Below are positions 51,338 to 60,439 of a stretch of 64,000 nt of DNA, piece after piece; the first letter of the stretch is position 1, and each line of letters starts with the position of its first letter. The position numbers and the translations under genes are program-made. A model generated the notes under the pieces. That model had not been told where the DNA came from. It saw only the letters and a list, made by a program, of their open reading frames with translations, and searched no databases. The stretch is from Luedemannella flava (GTDB lineage Bacteria > Actinomycetota > Actinomycetes > Mycobacteriales > Micromonosporaceae), in NCBI RefSeq assembly GCF_039528515.1, contig NZ_BAAALT010000111.1:1-64000 (forward strand), read 5' to 3'.

Positions 51338-52210
51338 TCAGGGCTCGGTGGTCAGCGTTACGAGGTGGGTGCCGTCGGCGGCGGTGTGCAGACGCGGGAG
51401 AACCGGGGCGGTCACCGCCCGGTCCGCGCCCAGCGCCAGCACCGCGTCGATGTCGGGAAGCTGGGCGAGCAGCGTGAACGTGTGCCGCGTGGGCGGCAGC
51501 ATCGGCAGGCCCAGAGCGTCGGCGGGGCGCAGCCACTGGGCGTCGTCGGCCTCGGTGTCGTGCCGGGCCTCCTGCCCCTCGGGCATCCGCGCGACGAAGA
51601 AGAACGCGTCGAACCGGTACGCCTCGAACTCCGGCGTGAGCCACCGGTCCCACGGCACGAGCAGGTCGGACCGCACGGCGAGCCCGTTCGCGGCGAGAAA
51701 CTCGGCGAGCCCCAGTTCGCGCCGCACGAGCGCCTGCCGCGCCGCCTGCCACTCCGGCCCGCTGACGTCGCCCACCAGCCTGTCGGGTGATTCGTACAGG
51801 GAAGCAGAGCCGGCTCTGCTTCCCTCCAGGATGCGGGGGCTGGCGAGCAGGACGCCGCACTCCTCGAAGACCTCGCGGACCGCCGCGCACACCACGGCGG
51901 CGGCCTCCGCCTCGGGGAGGTTGAGCCGGGCCGCCCACCAGGAGGGCGCCGGGCCCCGCCAGGCGACCTCGCCGGCGGCCTCGGCGATCGCGTCGCGCGC
52001 GTCGACCGAACCGCCCGGGAACGCGTACATGCTCGGGGCGAAGGCCATCGTGGCGGCGCGGCGCAGCGCGTACACCTCGAAGGAACCTGACGCGGGCCGC
52101 AACAGCACCACGGTGGCCGCGCGGCGCGGCGTCGCGGCCGTCGCCCCGGACGCGGTGAACTCGCGCGACCGGGCGACCAGCCACGCGGGTGCGGGATAGC
52201 TCGCCTCCAC
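51338..52210 (-). CDS. Nudix hydrolase (NUDT19-like long form)
   Basis: Pyrophosphohydrolase of 290 residues. The Nudix box is split by a long insert: AFPGGSVDARDAIAEA, then after about 30 residues AAVREVFEECGVLL with the metal-binding Glu residues; this layout is known in NUDT19/acyl-CoA-type Nudix enzymes. Immediately after the box, RILEGSRAGSASLYESP is encoded by a 26-bp perfect palindrome and its flanks, and looks inserted. The GTG at 52210 is chosen; the frame is open far upstream through the divergent gene. Substrate unknown. Confidence 0.82.
   Translation of the reverse strand: MEASYPAPAWLVARSREFTASGATAATPRRAATVVLLRPASGSFEVYALRRAATMAFAPSMYAFPGGSVDARDAIAEAAGEVAWRGPAPSWWAARLNLPEAEAAAVVCAAVREVFEECGVLLASPRILEGSRAGSASLYESPDRLVGDVSGPEWQAARQALVRRELGLAEFLAANGLAVRSDLLVPWDRWLTPEFEAYRFDAFFFVARMPEGQEARHDTEADDAQWLRPADALGLPMLPPTRHTFTLLAQLPDIDAVLALGADRAVTAPVLPRLHTAADGTHLVTLTTEP
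51799..51824. repeat. Perfect 26-bp palindrome inside the Nudix gene
   Basis: GGGAAGCAGAGCC followed directly by its reverse complement, no loop. It lies in frame in the Nudix coding sequence just after the Nudix box. The plain composition (about 65% GC) and arms of 13 make chance unlikely. Resembles a palindromic insertion element of REP/RPE type. Confidence 0.8.
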
Positions 52211-52246
52211 ACCATGAACGTTAGTCGGACGGGTACGGTCGCTGGC

Positions 52247-53221
52247 ATGACGACGCCGATCAGGTGGGGCATCCTCGCCACGGGCTGGATCGCGGCCCAG
52301 TTCACCGAAGACCTCAAGCTCTTGCCCGACGCGGTGGTCGCCGCGGTCGGGTCGCGTTCCACGGAGGCCGCGGAGCGGTTCGCCGCGACCCACGCCATCC
52401 CGCGCGCGCACGGGTCCTGGCAGGCGCTGGCGGAGGATCCGGACGTCGACGTCGTCTACGTGGCCACCCCGCACCCGGCGCACCACGAGGCCACCATGGC
52501 GTGCCTGAAGGCGGGCAAGCCGGTGCTGTGCGAGAAGCCGTTCACGTTGGACCGGGCGAGTTCGCAGGAGCTGGTGGACGCGGCGCGCCAGCGGGGCCTG
52601 TTTCTCATGGAGGCCATGTGGATGCGGGCCAACCCGGCGATCCGGCGCATCGGCGAGCTGATCGCGGACGGCGCGATCGGTGAGGTCGTGTCCGTTGACG
52701 CGAGCTTCGGCGTGGGCGGCCCGTTCGAGCCGTCGCACCGGATGCGCGCCAAGGAGCTGGGCGGCGGCGCGCTGCTCGACCTGGGCATCTACCCGGTGAC
52801 GTTCGCGCACCTGTGGCTGGGCGCGCCGGCGCACATCCGCGCGTGGGCGTCGCTGTGGCCGGAGGGCACGGACGCCAACACGGGCATGGTCTTCGGCTAC
52901 GACTCGGGCGCGGTGGCCACGCTGCACTGCGGCGCCGTCGGCGTCACCGGCATGCGCGGGTCCATCGTCGGGAGTACGGGCCGCATCGAGGTGCCGGGGC
53001 CGTTCTTCCGGCCGGGCGGGTTCACGCTGGTCCGGGGCGAGGAGTCCGAGGCGGTGGACGTGCCGTTCCGGGGCAACGGGATGAGCCACGAGGCCGAGGA
53101 GACCATGCGCTGCCTGCGCGAGGGTCTGCTCGAGTCGCCGCTCATCCCGCACGCCGGGACCCTGGAGATCATGGGGGTCCTGGACGCGGTCCGCGCCCAG
53201 ATCGGCGTCACATACGACTAG
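52247..53221 (+). CDS. Gfo/Idh/MocA family oxidoreductase
   Basis: NAD(P)-dependent sugar or diol dehydrogenase type, 324 residues. Rossmann start IRWGILATGWIAAQFTEDL, then VVYVATPHPAHHEAT, the signature CEKPF with catalytic Lys, and MEAMWMRANPAIRR; the C-terminal domain follows with GGGALLDLGIYPV. TACGGT ends 7 bp before the ATG at 52247, which fixes the start over 52214. Similar to trans-1,2-dihydrobenzene-diol dehydrogenase-like enzymes; substrate unknown. Confidence 0.9.
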   Translation: MTTPIRWGILATGWIAAQFTEDLKLLPDAVVAAVGSRSTEAAERFAATHAIPRAHGSWQALAEDPDVDVVYVATPHPAHHEATMACLKAGKPVLCEKPFTLDRASSQELVDAARQRGLFLMEAMWMRANPAIRRIGELIADGAIGEVVSVDASFGVGGPFEPSHRMRAKELGGGALLDLGIYPVTFAHLWLGAPAHIRAWASLWPEGTDANTGMVFGYDSGAVATLHCGAVGVTGMRGSIVGSTGRIEVPGPFFRPGGFTLVRGEESEAVDVPFRGNGMSHEAEETMRCLREGLLESPLIPHAGTLEIMGVLDAVRAQIGVTYD

Positions 53222-54219
53222 TTGAAGAACGGGCGGACGGCGAAGTAGCAGAGCATCGCCATGCCGCCGGCGGCCGGGAACGTCAGGAACCACGCCATCA
53301 CGATGTTCCCGGCCACGCCCCAACGCACGGACGAGAGCCGCTTGGTCGCGCCGACACCCATGATCGCCGAGGTGATCGTGTGGGTGGTCGAGATGGGCAG
53401 GCCGAAGTTCGTGGCCGCGATGAGCACCGACGTCGCGGTGGTCTCGGCGGCGAAGCCCTGCGGCGGGCCGAGGTGGATCACGCGGCGGCCGAGGGTACGG
53501 ATGATCCGCCAGCCGCCGGCGTACGTGCCGGCGGCGAGGACCGCGGCGGTGAGGAAGTTGACCCACACCGGGATGCCGCTGCCCTCGTGGAAGCCGCCCA
53601 CGGTGAGGGCCAGCACCACCACACCCATGATCTTGGCGGCGTCCTGCATGCCGTGGCCGACGGACATGCCGAAGGCGGACACGGTCTGCGCCACCCGGAA
53701 GCCCCGGTTGAGCTTGCCCGGGTTGCCCCGCCGGAAGATCCACATCACGGCGAGCATGACGAGGTAACCGAGGATGAAGCCGACCACGGGCGAGAGGAAC
53801 ATCGGGATGACGACCTTCTCGACGATGCCCATCCACTTCACGACGCCGCCGGCCGCGAAGATCGTGGCGCCGACGAGGCCGCCGATCAGCGCGTGCGACG
53901 ACGACGACGGGATGCCGAAGGCCCAGGTGAGGAGGTTCCAGATCGTCGCGCCGACGAGCCCGGCGAGCACCACGCCGAGGCTGCTCCGCCCCTCGGGCAA
54001 CGAGACGATGCCCTTACCGACGGTCGCCGCGACGTTGCTGCCCATGAACGAGCCGATGAGGTTGCCGATCGCGGCCATACCCAGGGCGATCCGCGGCGTC
54101 AGCGCGCGCGTCGAGACCGAGGTCGCGATGGCGTTCGCCGCGTCGTGGAAGCCGTTGGTGTAGTTGAACCCCATCGCGAAGGTGATCACGATGATGGTGC
54201 CGAGGAGTTCCGCGCTCAA
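53218..54219 (-). CDS. pit: Inorganic phosphate transporter, PiT family
   Basis: Low-affinity phosphate permease, 333 residues, about ten hydrophobic helices. Both PiT signature repeats are present: GFHDAANAIATSVSTRAL near the N-terminus and TNFGLPISTTHTITSAIMG near the C-terminus, plus FGIPSSSSHALIGGLVGA. The start codon is TTG at 54219, unusual here but GGAG precedes it at suitable distance. Follows the DUF47 gene by 5 bp, the common pair. Confidence 0.95.
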   Translation of the reverse strand: MSAELLGTIIVITFAMGFNYTNGFHDAANAIATSVSTRALTPRIALGMAAIGNLIGSFMGSNVAATVGKGIVSLPEGRSSLGVVLAGLVGATIWNLLTWAFGIPSSSSHALIGGLVGATIFAAGGVVKWMGIVEKVVIPMFLSPVVGFILGYLVMLAVMWIFRRGNPGKLNRGFRVAQTVSAFGMSVGHGMQDAAKIMGVVVLALTVGGFHEGSGIPVWVNFLTAAVLAAGTYAGGWRIIRTLGRRVIHLGPPQGFAAETTATSVLIAATNFGLPISTTHTITSAIMGVGATKRLSSVRWGVAGNIVMAWFLTFPAAGGMAMLCYFAVRPFFN

Positions 54220-54224
54220 GGGAC

Positions 54225-54851
54225 TCAGGACTCCTTGACCGCGATCGTCTCGACGGTGTTCGCCACGTGCTCGAAGGCGTCGGTGGCGAGCTCCAGTTCG
54301 TCGGCCACCTCCTTCATCTTCAGGACGGTCAGCGCGTCGTACTCACCGGAGAACAGCCGCACGAGCAGCATGCGGTAGGCGCGGTCGCCCTCGTTCTCCA
54401 GGCGGTTGCACTCGATCCAGTACTCCTTGAGGTCCTTCATCGTCTTGAGCTTCGGCATGGCCTGCGCCGTGACCCGGGCCTGCCGGTCCAGCACGTCGAT
54501 GAGCTCGAGCATCTCGCGCGGCAGCGCGGGCATCTTCGTCAGGCCGTACAGGTAGACCAGGTTGCCCGTCGCCTCCAGGTGGTCCATGACGTCGTCGAGC
54601 TGAGAGCCGAGGCGGTAGATGTCCTCGCGGTCGAACGGCGTGATGAACGAGGTGTTGATCTTGTTGTAGAGCTCGTGGGTGATCTGGTCACTGTCGTGCT
54701 CGATGTCGCCGAGGCGCTCGGAGACCGACTGGACGTCCGCGCCCGGCACGGCCAGCTCCGACAGCAGCTCCGTTCCCTTCACCAGGTTCTGGGCGGCCCG
54801 GGTGAAGTAGTCGAAGAACGTGTCGTCCTTGGGGCGGAGCTTGAATCGCAC
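54225..54851 (-). CDS. DUF47 (PhoU-like) Pit accessory protein
   Basis: All-helical PhoU-like protein, 208 residues, that works with PiT transporters. VRFKLRPKDDTFFDYFTRAA at the N-terminus, IEHDSDQITHELYNKINTSF and PFDREDIYRLGSQLDDVMDH are typical. The GTG at 54851 is preferred because GAGGTGG lies 6 bp before it; the ATG at 54857 is possible. A PHO-box cluster lies about 135 bp upstream (54987-55019), suggesting phosphate control of the pair. Confidence 0.9.
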   Translation of the reverse strand: MRFKLRPKDDTFFDYFTRAAQNLVKGTELLSELAVPGADVQSVSERLGDIEHDSDQITHELYNKINTSFITPFDREDIYRLGSQLDDVMDHLEATGNLVYLYGLTKMPALPREMLELIDVLDRQARVTAQAMPKLKTMKDLKEYWIECNRLENEGDRAYRMLLVRLFSGEYDALTVLKMKEVADELELATDAFEHVANTVETIAVKES

Positions 54852-54986
54852 GGTCATCCACCTCGTGTTAACAGAAGCCATCGGGACAGGGGATCTTCGC
54901 GGGAGGCGAGTCCGCGCGTCCGACCGGGGGGAATGCTAGGGCCCGATCAATGCGGGTGACAGCTCGGGGGGCCGTCCGACGGGATC

Positions 54987-55019
54987 ATTCATTGTTTGTT
55001 CACCTTCTGTTTGCCTAGC
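54987..55019. promoter_or_regulatory. PHO-box cluster upstream of DUF47-pit
   Basis: Three consecutive 11-bp units in plus orientation: ATTCATTGTTT (54987), GTTCACCTTCT (54998) and GTTTGCCTAGC (55009). The middle one is a consensus PhoP box. They overlap the 3' end of the broken ppk2 gene and lie 136 bp from the DUF47 start, in reverse orientation relative to it. Confidence 0.65.
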
Positions 55020-55817
55020 CCCGATGCCTTCTGAAGACCTTCCTGAGGTAATGCCGACAGCCTCCGCCGCTGCTCAGGAACATCGAAAGTAGCCGATGGA
55101 TAGTCCAGCCCCATGGCGTCGAGCGTCTCGCGTAGGAGCGTGGCCACGGCCCAGTTCCGGTCCGCGGGCACGACGTGCCACCGGCGCGGCGACGCCGCAC
55201 CGGGCGAGCGCGTCGCCGTACGCGTGCTGGTGGTCCGCCCAGATGGCGCGGTCGTCGACGTCCGCCGGGTTGAACTTCCACCGGCTTCGTCGGGTCGTCC
55301 AGGCGGGCGAGCAGGCGCTTGAGCCGCTCCTCCGGCGTATGTGCAACATCACTTTGAGAAGCGTCACACCGTCGTCAACCGGGCCCGCCTCGGACCTGTC
55401 GATCTCGTCGTACCGGGCGTGCCAGGTCTGCTCCGGCACCAGCCCGCGCACCCGCGCGATCAGCACGTCCTCGTAGTGCGAGCGGTTGAAGACGCCGATG
55501 AACCCGGCCGCCGGCACGGCACGCGCCACCCGCCACAGGAACGCGTGCCGGAGCTCCTCCGGCGCCGGCGGGCCGAACGTCATGATCCGCAGCCCCTGCG
55601 GGTTCATCGTGCCCGCGACGGACCGGATCGTGCCGTCCTTGCCGCCGCAGTCCATCGCCTGCAGCACCACCAGCACACGGCGGGGGTCGTCGGCCGCCTT
55701 GGCCAGGGCGTACAGCTTCTCCTGGCGCGTCGCGCGCGGGTCGACCGCGGCGAGATCGAAGGGCGGGTCCGATCGCACCGCGAGCAGGGAGCGCAGGCCA
55801 CCCTCGCGCGACGGCAT
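54989..55817 (-). pseudogene. Polyphosphate kinase 2 family, broken by three frameshifts
   Basis: The N-terminal half is a good PPK2: VLVVLQAMDCGGKDGTIRSV (Walker A, 1st P-loop), GVFNRSHYEDVLIARV and TLLKVMLHI. After that the frame breaks: near 55336 (one base missing), near 55284 (one extra) and near 55182 (one extra). Reading across these recovers PEERLKRLLARLDDPTK, RWKFNPADVDDRAIWADHQH and PWHVVPADRNWAVATLLRET, the normal family order to the stop at 54989. The start is uncertain (ATG 55817 or upstream to 55865). Three indels within 160 bp mean a pseudogene or a poorly sequenced patch. Confidence 0.85.
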
Positions 55818-55916
55818 AACAGACATCATTTCGTACATCCCGGGGGTCAGCGGGCAGAATGTCACGCCGCCCCCGAAACTCGCCGGCGACGCATGCGGGC
55901 CGTACCCGCCGGCGCG

Positions 55917-56423
55917 TCAGCGCAAGCGGGCCAACCAGTGCCGGTAGTCGCCCGAGAAGGGCGCCACGTCGCCGCGCAGGGCCTTGTCCAGGAACGCGAC
56001 GGCGGCCATGGCCTGCTCGACGATGTCGCCCGCGTACCCGTAGCGGACGCGGTGGTCGACGAACTCGTCCTCGTCGAGGATCTCGACCTCACCCGTCCGG
56101 CGGCGGCGCACGTCCAGGTCAAGATCGATCATCGACACCTCGCCCGGCGTCAGCCAGCGCGGCGGCGTGGTCACGTCGCAGTAGATCTCGGTGGGCTTGG
56201 GCTCGCCGTTGAACGTCGCCGTCCACCAGGCGTCCCTAGGCAGGAGGACCACGTGGGCGTAGTCGACGGCGCGGCCGGTGGCCCGGCCCCGACGGGCGAT
56301 CGTGCCGGCGGGCGCGCCCAACCAGACGCCGTGCCCGTCCTCCCCCAGTCGGCGCAGCGTCGAGGTCCAGTGCAGGCTGCCGTCGTACTTGCGGAAGACC
56401 ATCCGGACCTCGTCGGTGGACAC
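55917..56423 (-). CDS. DUF402 domain protein
   Basis: Beta-barrel protein of 168 residues in the DUF402/FomD-like nucleoside diphosphate phosphatase family. Recognisable parts: VFRKYDGSLHWTSTLRRLGE, GVWLGAPAGTIARRG, and the metal-binding-type stretch EIYCDVTTPPRWLTPGEVSM with IDLDLDVRRRRTGEVEILDE and DEFVDHRVRYGY. GTG start. Substrate unknown. Confidence 0.82.
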   Translation of the reverse strand: MSTDEVRMVFRKYDGSLHWTSTLRRLGEDGHGVWLGAPAGTIARRGRATGRAVDYAHVVLLPRDAWWTATFNGEPKPTEIYCDVTTPPRWLTPGEVSMIDLDLDVRRRRTGEVEILDEDEFVDHRVRYGYAGDIVEQAMAAVAFLDKALRGDVAPFSGDYRHWLARLR

Positions 56424-56506
56424 CTTCCGCAGCGTAGTGGCCGCCCGCGACCCGCGCTGTGGAATACCTGACTAGCCGTCGGAGGGTCCCGGTAGCGTCG
56501 TGTCCC

Positions 56507-58612
56507 GTGACTGTCCCTCCCTCCGTCGACGAACTGCTCGCCACCGCCGTCGGCGGCGTGCCCGGCGGCGCCCAGCGCCCCGGCCAGGTCGCCATGGCCC
56601 AGGCGGTGGCCAAGGCCGCCGAGTCCGGCGAGCACCTGCTCGTGCAGGCCGGCACCGGCACCGGCAAGTCCCTGGCCTACCTGGTGCCCGCCCTGCTCGC
56701 CGAGCCGCCCGTCGTGGTGTCCACGGCGACGCTGGCCCTGCAGCACCAGCTCGTCGAGCACGACCTGCCGCGCCTTGCGCGGACGGTGACCCCGGCGCTC
56801 GGGCGCACCCCCACGTTCGCCGTGCTCAAGGGCCGCCACCACTACGTCTGCCTGGCGAAGCTGGAGGCCGCCAACGAGGAGGAGCCCGACGGGCTGTTCG
56901 ACCTCGACGACGGCGGGTTCGTCGCCGGCGGCAAGCCGAACGGGGCCGCGGCCCGGCCCGGTGGCGGCACCCGCTGGCTCGGCGAGGCCGGCCGCCTCGG
57001 CAAGCAGATCCAGCGGCTGCGCGACTGGGCCATGGAGACCGAGACCGGCGACCGCGACGAGCTCGACCCCGGCGTCGACGACACCGCGTGGCGGCTGGTG
57101 TCCACCCCGGCGCGCGAGTGCGTCGGCGCGGCCCGCTGCCCGTTCGGGGAGGACTGTTTCGCCGAGGCGTCCCGGGCCCGGGCCCGGGAGGTCGACGTGG
57201 TGGTCACCAACCACAGCCTGCTCGCCGTCGACATGCTCGCGGGGCGGCACATCATCCCCCAGCACGAGCTGCTCGTCATCGACGAGGCGCACGAGCTGGT
57301 CGACCGGGTCAGCTCCGCCAGCCAGGCCGAGATCAGCCCCGAGCTGGTCGAGCGCGCGGGCCGGCGGGTGCGCACGGTGCTCGACGCCGACGCGTACGAG
57401 CGGCTCACCGAGGCCGCCGACGCCGTCGCGGTCGGCCTGGTCGAGGCGCCGGTCGGCCGGGTCACCGGCGGCCTGCCGGCCGCGCTGCGCGACGGGCTGA
57501 CGCTCGTCGACGCCGCCGCCCGCAAGGCCCACGACAGCGTCGGCGACATCAAGCAGGACGACCCCGACCCGGTCCGCAAGCAGCAGGCCCGCGCCTGGCT
57601 GGGCGAGCTGGCCACCACCGCGCAGCGGATGCTCGCCGAGGATCCCTCCGACGTCATCTGGGTCGAGCGCGACGACCGCCGCCGCAGCGCCGTGGTGGTC
57701 GCCCCGCTCAGCGTCGCGCACACGCTGGCCCTCAACCTCTACGAGGACCGCACGGTCATCGCCACGTCCGCGACGCTCGCGCTGGGCGGCGAGTTCGGCA
57801 CGGTCGCCCGCGCGCTCGGCCTGACCGCGCCCGCCCCGGCACCCCGGCGGCCCACCGCGAGTCCGGCCGAAGCGGCCCGGGACGCGGTCGTCGGCGCCCG
57901 GGAGGCCGCCGCCAGCGGCGACACCGTGGTCGACCTGCCGTGGCGCAGCCTCGACGTGGGCTCCCCGTTCGACTACGCCAGGCAGGGCATCCTCTACGTC
58001 GCCGCGCACCTGCCGCGGCCCCAGCAGTCGGGGCTGGCCGAGCCGGCCGCGGCCGAGCTGGTGCGGCTCGTGCAGGCGCTCGGCGGGCGTACTCTCGGGC
58101 TCTTCTCCTCACGACGGGCCGCGACCCAGGCCGCGGAGGTCCTGCGCGCGCAGACCGACCTGGAGATCCTCGTCCAGGGCGAGGAGGCGCTGCCGCTGCT
58201 GGTCAAGCGGTTCCGGGCCGAGCCGACCACCTGCCTGCTGGGCGTCATGTCGCTGTGGCAGGGCGTCGACGTGCCCGGCGACGCATGCCAGCTGGTGGTC
58301 ATCGACCGGCTGCCGTTCCCGCGGCCGGACGAGCCGCTGGCCGCCGCGCGCGCCGCGGCGGTCGACGCCGCGGGGCGGTCCGGGTTCGCGGAGATCAGCG
58401 TCCCGATCGCGGCGGTACGGCTGGCGCAGGGCGTGGGCCGCCTCATCCGCGCCGGCACCGACCGTGGCGTCGTGGCCGTGCTCGACTCACGCCTGGAGAC
58501 CGCGCGCGGCTACGGCGCGTTCCTGCGCAGGACACTGCCGCCGTTCTGGTACACGACCAAGCCCGAGGTGGTCACCGGCGCCCTGACGCGGCTACGCACC
58601 ACCCAGGGCTGA
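56507..58612 (+). CDS. DinG/XPD-type Fe-S DNA helicase
   Basis: Superfamily 2 helicase of 701 residues. Walker A QAGTGTGKSLAY (48-55), four candidate cluster Cys (in HHYVCLAKL, ARECVGAARC, RCPFGEDCF), VTNHSLLAVD, DEAH box VIDEAHEL (about 258-263), and C-terminal motifs TLGLFSSRRAATQAAEVL, MSLWQGVDVPGDACQL and AQGVGRLIRAGTDRG. The GTG at 56507 is preceded by TAGCGT (8-bp gap). Unwinds structured DNA in repair or replication. Convergent with the permease, overlapping by 21 bp. Confidence 0.92.
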   Translation: MTVPPSVDELLATAVGGVPGGAQRPGQVAMAQAVAKAAESGEHLLVQAGTGTGKSLAYLVPALLAEPPVVVSTATLALQHQLVEHDLPRLARTVTPALGRTPTFAVLKGRHHYVCLAKLEAANEEEPDGLFDLDDGGFVAGGKPNGAAARPGGGTRWLGEAGRLGKQIQRLRDWAMETETGDRDELDPGVDDTAWRLVSTPARECVGAARCPFGEDCFAEASRARAREVDVVVTNHSLLAVDMLAGRHIIPQHELLVIDEAHELVDRVSSASQAEISPELVERAGRRVRTVLDADAYERLTEAADAVAVGLVEAPVGRVTGGLPAALRDGLTLVDAAARKAHDSVGDIKQDDPDPVRKQQARAWLGELATTAQRMLAEDPSDVIWVERDDRRRSAVVVAPLSVAHTLALNLYEDRTVIATSATLALGGEFGTVARALGLTAPAPAPRRPTASPAEAARDAVVGAREAAASGDTVVDLPWRSLDVGSPFDYARQGILYVAAHLPRPQQSGLAEPAAAELVRLVQALGGRTLGLFSSRRAATQAAEVLRAQTDLEILVQGEEALPLLVKRFRAEPTTCLLGVMSLWQGVDVPGDACQLVVIDRLPFPRPDEPLAAARAAAVDAAGRSGFAEISVPIAAVRLAQGVGRLIRAGTDRGVVAVLDSRLETARGYGAFLRRTLPPFWYTTKPEVVTGALTRLRTTQG

Positions 58613-59986
58613 GGACGGGGGGACGGTCCTGGCCGCCGCGGCGGCCTCGTCCGCCGCCGTGGCCGCGTCGGCGGCCGCCTCACGGGCGCCACGGGCGGGC
58701 CCGTCCGGCGGCGGGCCGGAGGGGTCCGGCGGGTCCGGCGGCGCCTCCCCCGGACTCCGCCCGCGGTGGGCGACCAGGACCCGCACGGCCGTGTTGAGGA
58801 CCGCGACCAGCGGCACCGCGACCAGCGCGCCGATGATGCCGGCGAGCACGCCGCCCATGGCGATCGCGAGGATGACCGCGAGCGGGTGGATCGAGACGGC
58901 CCGGCCCATGATGAGCGGCTGCAGGACGTGACCCTCGATCTGCTGCACGAGGATGACCGAGGCGAGCACCAGCAGCGCGGTGACCGGGCCGTTGGTGACC
59001 AGGGCGACGAGGCTCGCCACCGCGCCCGAGATCGTGGCACCGATGACCGGGATGAACGAGCCGAGGAACACCAGCGCGGCCAGCGGAAGGGCGAACTCCA
59101 CCCGCAGGATCAGCAGGGCGGCCCCGATGCCGACCGCGTCGATGAACGCGACCAGGACGGTCGCGCGCACGTACGACTCCAGCGTGCGCCACGACTCGTC
59201 GGCCGCGTGGGCCATCGGCTCACGGGCGCGGGTCGGCAGGAGTCCGATGAGGAAGCTGGAGATGCCGCGGCCGTCGCGCATGAAGAAGAACGTCGAGAAC
59301 AGCACCAGGAAGATGCCGGTGAGCACGTGGATCAGCGTGGTGGCGGTGGCCAGCGCGCCGCTGGTCAGCACGTCCTTGTTGCTGTTGAGCCACTTCTGCA
59401 CCTCGTCGAAGAAGCTGTTGATCTGGTTGTCGGTCAGGTGCAGGAATCCGGTCCGCAACCAGGTCTGGATGCGGTTGATGGCCGTCGCGGTCTTGTCCGC
59501 CAGCGTCGGGAAGCCGTTGATGAACTGGGTGATGACCAGCGTGAGCACGCCGGCGACGGCCGCGATGCCGGTGACGAGCGCGATGGTCGTGGCCAGCGAC
59601 TTCGGCACGCCGACCCGGCGCAACCAACCGACCATCGGCGAGAGCAGGGCCGACAGCAGCAGCGAGATGGCCAGCGGCACCACCACGAGCTGCAGCCGCA
59701 TGATCAGAAAGAGTAGGACCGCCATGGCCAGCACGAGCACCAGGAAGCGCCAGGCCCACCCGGCGGCGATGCGCAGGCCGTGGGGCACCTCGCTGTCGTC
59801 GCGACCGACCAGGGCGATCGTCGTCTGGCCGCGCTCCTCCGCGCGGGCCTGGGCGAGCGCCGCCTCGCCGCGCGCGAGCACCGCCAGGTCCGCGGCCTCC
59901 CCGGCACGCGCGCTGGCCACCGTCTCGGCCCGGCGGGCCTCCATCGCCTGCCGTACGCTGGCCCGCCACTGCGCGAATCGGCCCAC
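58592..59986 (-). CDS. AI-2E family transporter/permease
   Basis: Membrane protein of about 464 residues with seven or eight hydrophobic helices. A helical soluble N-terminus (about 1-75) precedes the membrane core; typical segments are LQLVVVPLAISLLLSALLSP, VLFSTFFFMRDG and the C-terminal GHVLQPLIMGRAVSIHPLAV, diagnostic for the family. The tail is Pro/Ala-rich. GTG 59986 is chosen because AGGAGGTG lies 5 bp upstream. Transported substrate unknown despite the family name. Confidence 0.9.
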   Translation of the reverse strand: MGRFAQWRASVRQAMEARRAETVASARAGEAADLAVLARGEAALAQARAEERGQTTIALVGRDDSEVPHGLRIAAGWAWRFLVLVLAMAVLLFLIMRLQLVVVPLAISLLLSALLSPMVGWLRRVGVPKSLATTIALVTGIAAVAGVLTLVITQFINGFPTLADKTATAINRIQTWLRTGFLHLTDNQINSFFDEVQKWLNSNKDVLTSGALATATTLIHVLTGIFLVLFSTFFFMRDGRGISSFLIGLLPTRAREPMAHAADESWRTLESYVRATVLVAFIDAVGIGAALLILRVEFALPLAALVFLGSFIPVIGATISGAVASLVALVTNGPVTALLVLASVILVQQIEGHVLQPLIMGRAVSIHPLAVILAIAMGGVLAGIIGALVAVPLVAVLNTAVRVLVAHRGRSPGEAPPDPPDPSGPPPDGPARGAREAAADAATAADEAAAAARTVPPSSALGGA

Positions 59987-60103
59987 CCGCCACCTCCTGC
60001 GTTGTCCGGACACCGCCCGTATACGGTAGCGGCGTCGCGCTCGTCCGACGCGTTAGCGCCACCCCACGCGGCCCTGTCTTGCCCTCGGGGTAGCTTGACA
60101 AAC

Positions 60104-60439
60104 GTGACCGACACGGATCTCGACACCGGCCTGCCGATCAGGCTCCTGCACGACCGCGTCCTGGTGCGCCAGGACGGCAGCGAGGGCGAACGCCGGTCGA
60201 CGGCGGGCATCGTGATCCCGGCGACCGCCTCGGTGGGGCGCCGACTGTCCTGGGCGACGGCCGTCGGCGTCGGCCCGCACGTGCGGACGATCGTGACCGG
60301 CGACCGCGTCCTGTTCGACCCCGAGGACCGCGCCGAGGTGGAACTGCAGGGCAGGGACTTCATCCTGCTGCGCGAGCGCGACGTGCACGCCGTCGCGGCC
60401 CGCCGCGTCGAACAGGACGGGACCGGCCTCTACCTCTGA
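60104..60439 (+). CDS. GroES-like co-chaperonin family protein
   Basis: Short Cpn10-type beta-barrel, 111 residues: PIRLLHDRVLVRQD, STAGIVIPATAS (mobile-loop region), GVGPHVRTIVTGDRVLFDPE and ELQGRDFILLRERDVHAV. It is less conserved than the main GroES (RRLSWATAVGV in place of the usual sequence), and no groEL is adjacent, so it may be a paralogue. TAGCTT ends 7 bp before the GTG, fixing the start. Overlaps convergent prsW by 10 bp. Confidence 0.87.
   Translation: MTDTDLDTGLPIRLLHDRVLVRQDGSEGERRSTAGIVIPATASVGRRLSWATAVGVGPHVRTIVTGDRVLFDPEDRAEVELQGRDFILLRERDVHAVAARRVEQDGTGLYL

Noticed and set aside
54989..55171. Separate short gene MPADRN...
   Set aside because: It is the out-of-frame C-terminus of the broken PPK2, not an independent gene.
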